64,000 bases of DNA from JABFXX01 sp964419605 (GTDB taxonomy: Bacteria > Myxococcota_A > Polyangia > Haliangiales > Haliangiaceae), in the NCBI GenBank assembly GCA_964419605.1, contig CAYQQM010000005.1, forward strand, positions 27,390 through 91,389, in the 5' to 3' direction. Of this stretch, positions 62,813-64,000 are shown piece by piece. The notes under the pieces are model-generated. The model was not told the origin of the DNA and ran no database searches. It saw only the letters and a list, made by a program, of their open reading frames with translations. Each line of letters begins with the position of its first letter. Position 1 is the first letter of the stretch. A program made the position numbers and the translations under genes.

Positions 62813-63760
62813 CTATACGTAAGCCACTGGTTTGGAGACGATTTCGCTGCATGAGACCACTGAGGCCAGCGGCTCCGCCAGCGCGTCGCGGTAGCGCGTG
62901 GCGAGCTCAACGCGACCCAGGTGCGGCATGCACAGCGCGCGCGGCTTTACGCCGAAACTCGCACCGATCTCGAAATGCGCGTTGAGATAGGCCGCGAGTT
63001 CTGGGCGCGCGACCGCGCGGGTGGTCGTGATGTGCCGAATGCCCGTCGCGTCCGCCTGCGCAAGCGCCCACACGCGCCGTGCAGCTGCATCGGCCCACAC
63101 TGCCGATCGAAATTCATCGGCGACCACCGTCATCGGTAGCCGACGGCGATGGCGATACCGCAGCCAATCGAGGTGGCCGATCCGCCCCGTCGCCGACGGG
63201 CCGATCCACAACCCTGCGCGGATCACGAGCGTGTTTGGCCGGCTCAGCATCAGGCGCTCGGCGGCGACGCGCGTCCTGCCGTACACACTGATCGGATCTG
63301 TCGGCGCATCTTCGTCGTACGGGCCCGTGTCGCCGCTGAACACATGATCGCTCGAGCAGTACACGATGCGTGCCTCGGGCGGCGCATAGTCGATCAGGAT
63401 CTGCGTACCGTCGACATTGACGGAATACGCGAACTCCGGTGACTCCTCGCAGGTCTCAACATCGCAGATACCCGCGCAGTGAATGATCAGTCCGGGCCGT
63501 TCGTTCTCAAACAGCTGCGCCACCGCGAGCTGGTCATCCAGATGGATCCCGCGCTCGACTCCGGCAGGCAACCTGCGCGTGTTGCCGTTACAGAATGGGA
63601 TGACGTCGTTCCGATCGCTCGCTTGCAAGATCGACCAACCGAGCATCGAGCCCGCACCGAACAAGAACACGGAGGACAACGAGCCGAACCATACACTGTC
63701 CGCCCCTCGGTCGTTCAGGTCGAAGCGCACAGCTCGTCCACAGCACCGAAACATCGCCAC
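62813..63760 (-). CDS. RmlD-like NAD(P)-dependent sugar reductase/SDR
   Basis: 315 residues from the ATG at 63760; a GTG at 63670, just before the Rossmann motif, is possible since the first 30 residues are atypical. The FLFGAGSMLG Rossmann loop, IIHCAGICDVETCEE, the YCSSDHVFSGDTGPY block and VYGRTR (Tyr/Lys-like site, Lys replaced by Arg) follow the RmlD-type dTDP-4-dehydrorhamnose reductase family. The usual YxxxK reads YGRTR, so catalysis may be altered. No other rml genes nearby. It lies 85 bases from hutI on the same strand. Confidence 0.75.
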   Translation of the reverse strand: MAMFRCCGRAVRFDLNDRGADSVWFGSLSSVFLFGAGSMLGWSILQASDRNDVIPFCNGNTRRLPAGVERGIHLDDQLAVAQLFENERPGLIIHCAGICDVETCEESPEFAYSVNVDGTQILIDYAPPEARIVYCSSDHVFSGDTGPYDEDAPTDPISVYGRTRVAAERLMLSRPNTLVIRAGLWIGPSATGRIGHLDWLRYRHRRRLPMTVVADEFRSAVWADAAARRVWALAQADATGIRHITTTRAVARPELAAYLNAHFEIGASFGVKPRALCMPHLGRVELATRYRDALAEPLASVVSCSEIVSKPVAYV

Positions 63761-64000
63761 GCTTCATCACGGCTTGAAAGGCGGCGGGTCGGTTCGGAAC
63801 CGCCGATCCTCCTCGAACGTTGGGCGATGCCGCTTCGAGCTAACACACGACGGAGAACGCGGCCGAGCCGCGCGGCGACGAGGCGACAGCGAGAACCAGA
63901 GGTGTACGTCCCGTGCTCTCTCCAGTAGAAAACGACGGTCGGTCGCTAGTACCTCGCCACAGTGAAGATGATCGGTTGAGGCCGACGAGCCGCGCCGACA
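63761..64000. other. Window end, nothing assigned
   Basis: The last 240 bases hold several open frames on both strands, all with Arg/Ser/Ala-rich translations and no recognisable motif. They may be intergenic or the edge of a gene that continues outside. Confidence 0.35.

Noticed and set aside
63479..63965. Plus-strand frames at the window end
   Set aside because: They run antisense to the rmlD-like gene and past its start, with no motif.

Overview
The window is a densely packed, high-GC bacterial segment. It most likely comes from a Myxococcota (former Deltaproteobacteria) chromosome. The signs are: an ether-lipid (elb-like) locus with a 1593-residue reductase/ligase/carrier/acyltransferase fusion; zinc-ribbon Ser/Thr kinase and FHA proteins; FG-GAP/PKD, CotH and PEGA surface lipoproteins with Asp-Ala-Pro linkers; and heavy use of ATGA-type stop/start overlaps. 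Only core metabolic and envelope genes are seen. There is no prophage, CRISPR array, rRNA or tRNA.

Layout. 1-9.8 kb: a 5'-truncated gene, the RNase P RNA gene (rnpB) divergent from typA/bipA, then a minus-strand operon (lipoprotein, VTC polyphosphate polymerase-like, DUF4956, DUF2490, malQ) divergent from a CotH-like lipoprotein gene. Dispersed palindromes sit at two convergent gene ends. 9.8-18.2 kb: a complex I block ordered E-F-J-K-L-M-N on the minus strand. It is coupled throughout but lacks A-D and G-I, and J, L and M carry extra tails. 18.3-24.2 kb: a PlsC acyltransferase, a vapBC pair, hemB, a broken IS481-type transposase, an outer-membrane protein and a zinc-ribbon protein kinase. 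24.2-25.0 kb: a repeat-rich gene-free stretch. 25.0-30.9 kb: a zinc-ribbon/double-FHA protein, a secreted pair including a zinc phospholipase C-like protein, and a mesaconyl-CoA hydratase-like enzyme. 31.0-39.2 kb: the elb-like operon. 39.4-46.3 kb: a TPR/cNMP-binding protein, a four-gene operon (DUF362, secreted protein, PEGA lipoprotein, class IV aminotransferase) and a ferritin-like protein. 46.3-56.5 kb: FG-GAP/PKD lipoprotein, GH63-like hydrolase, a collapsed paralogue of that hydrolase next to an MFS transporter, a triple-parvulin lipoprotein, an FHA protein, a HEAT-type lipoprotein and an outer-membrane porin-like protein. 56.6-63.8 kb: an ECF sigma / anti-sigma / DUF4097 operon, a second and different vapBC module, and an rmlD-like, hutI, rnc series.

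The genes group into respiration (nuo), membrane lipids (elb, plsC, mch-like), envelope stress and phospho-signalling (kinase/FHA/ECF) and surface or secreted lipoproteins. The least understood multi-gene unit is the VTC/DUF4956/DUF2490/MalQ/CotH neighbourhood. The clearest evolutionary event is the internally deleted GH63-like pseudogene, whose surviving stop codon still overlaps the start of the transporter gene. All functions are inferred from reading motifs. No database search was run.
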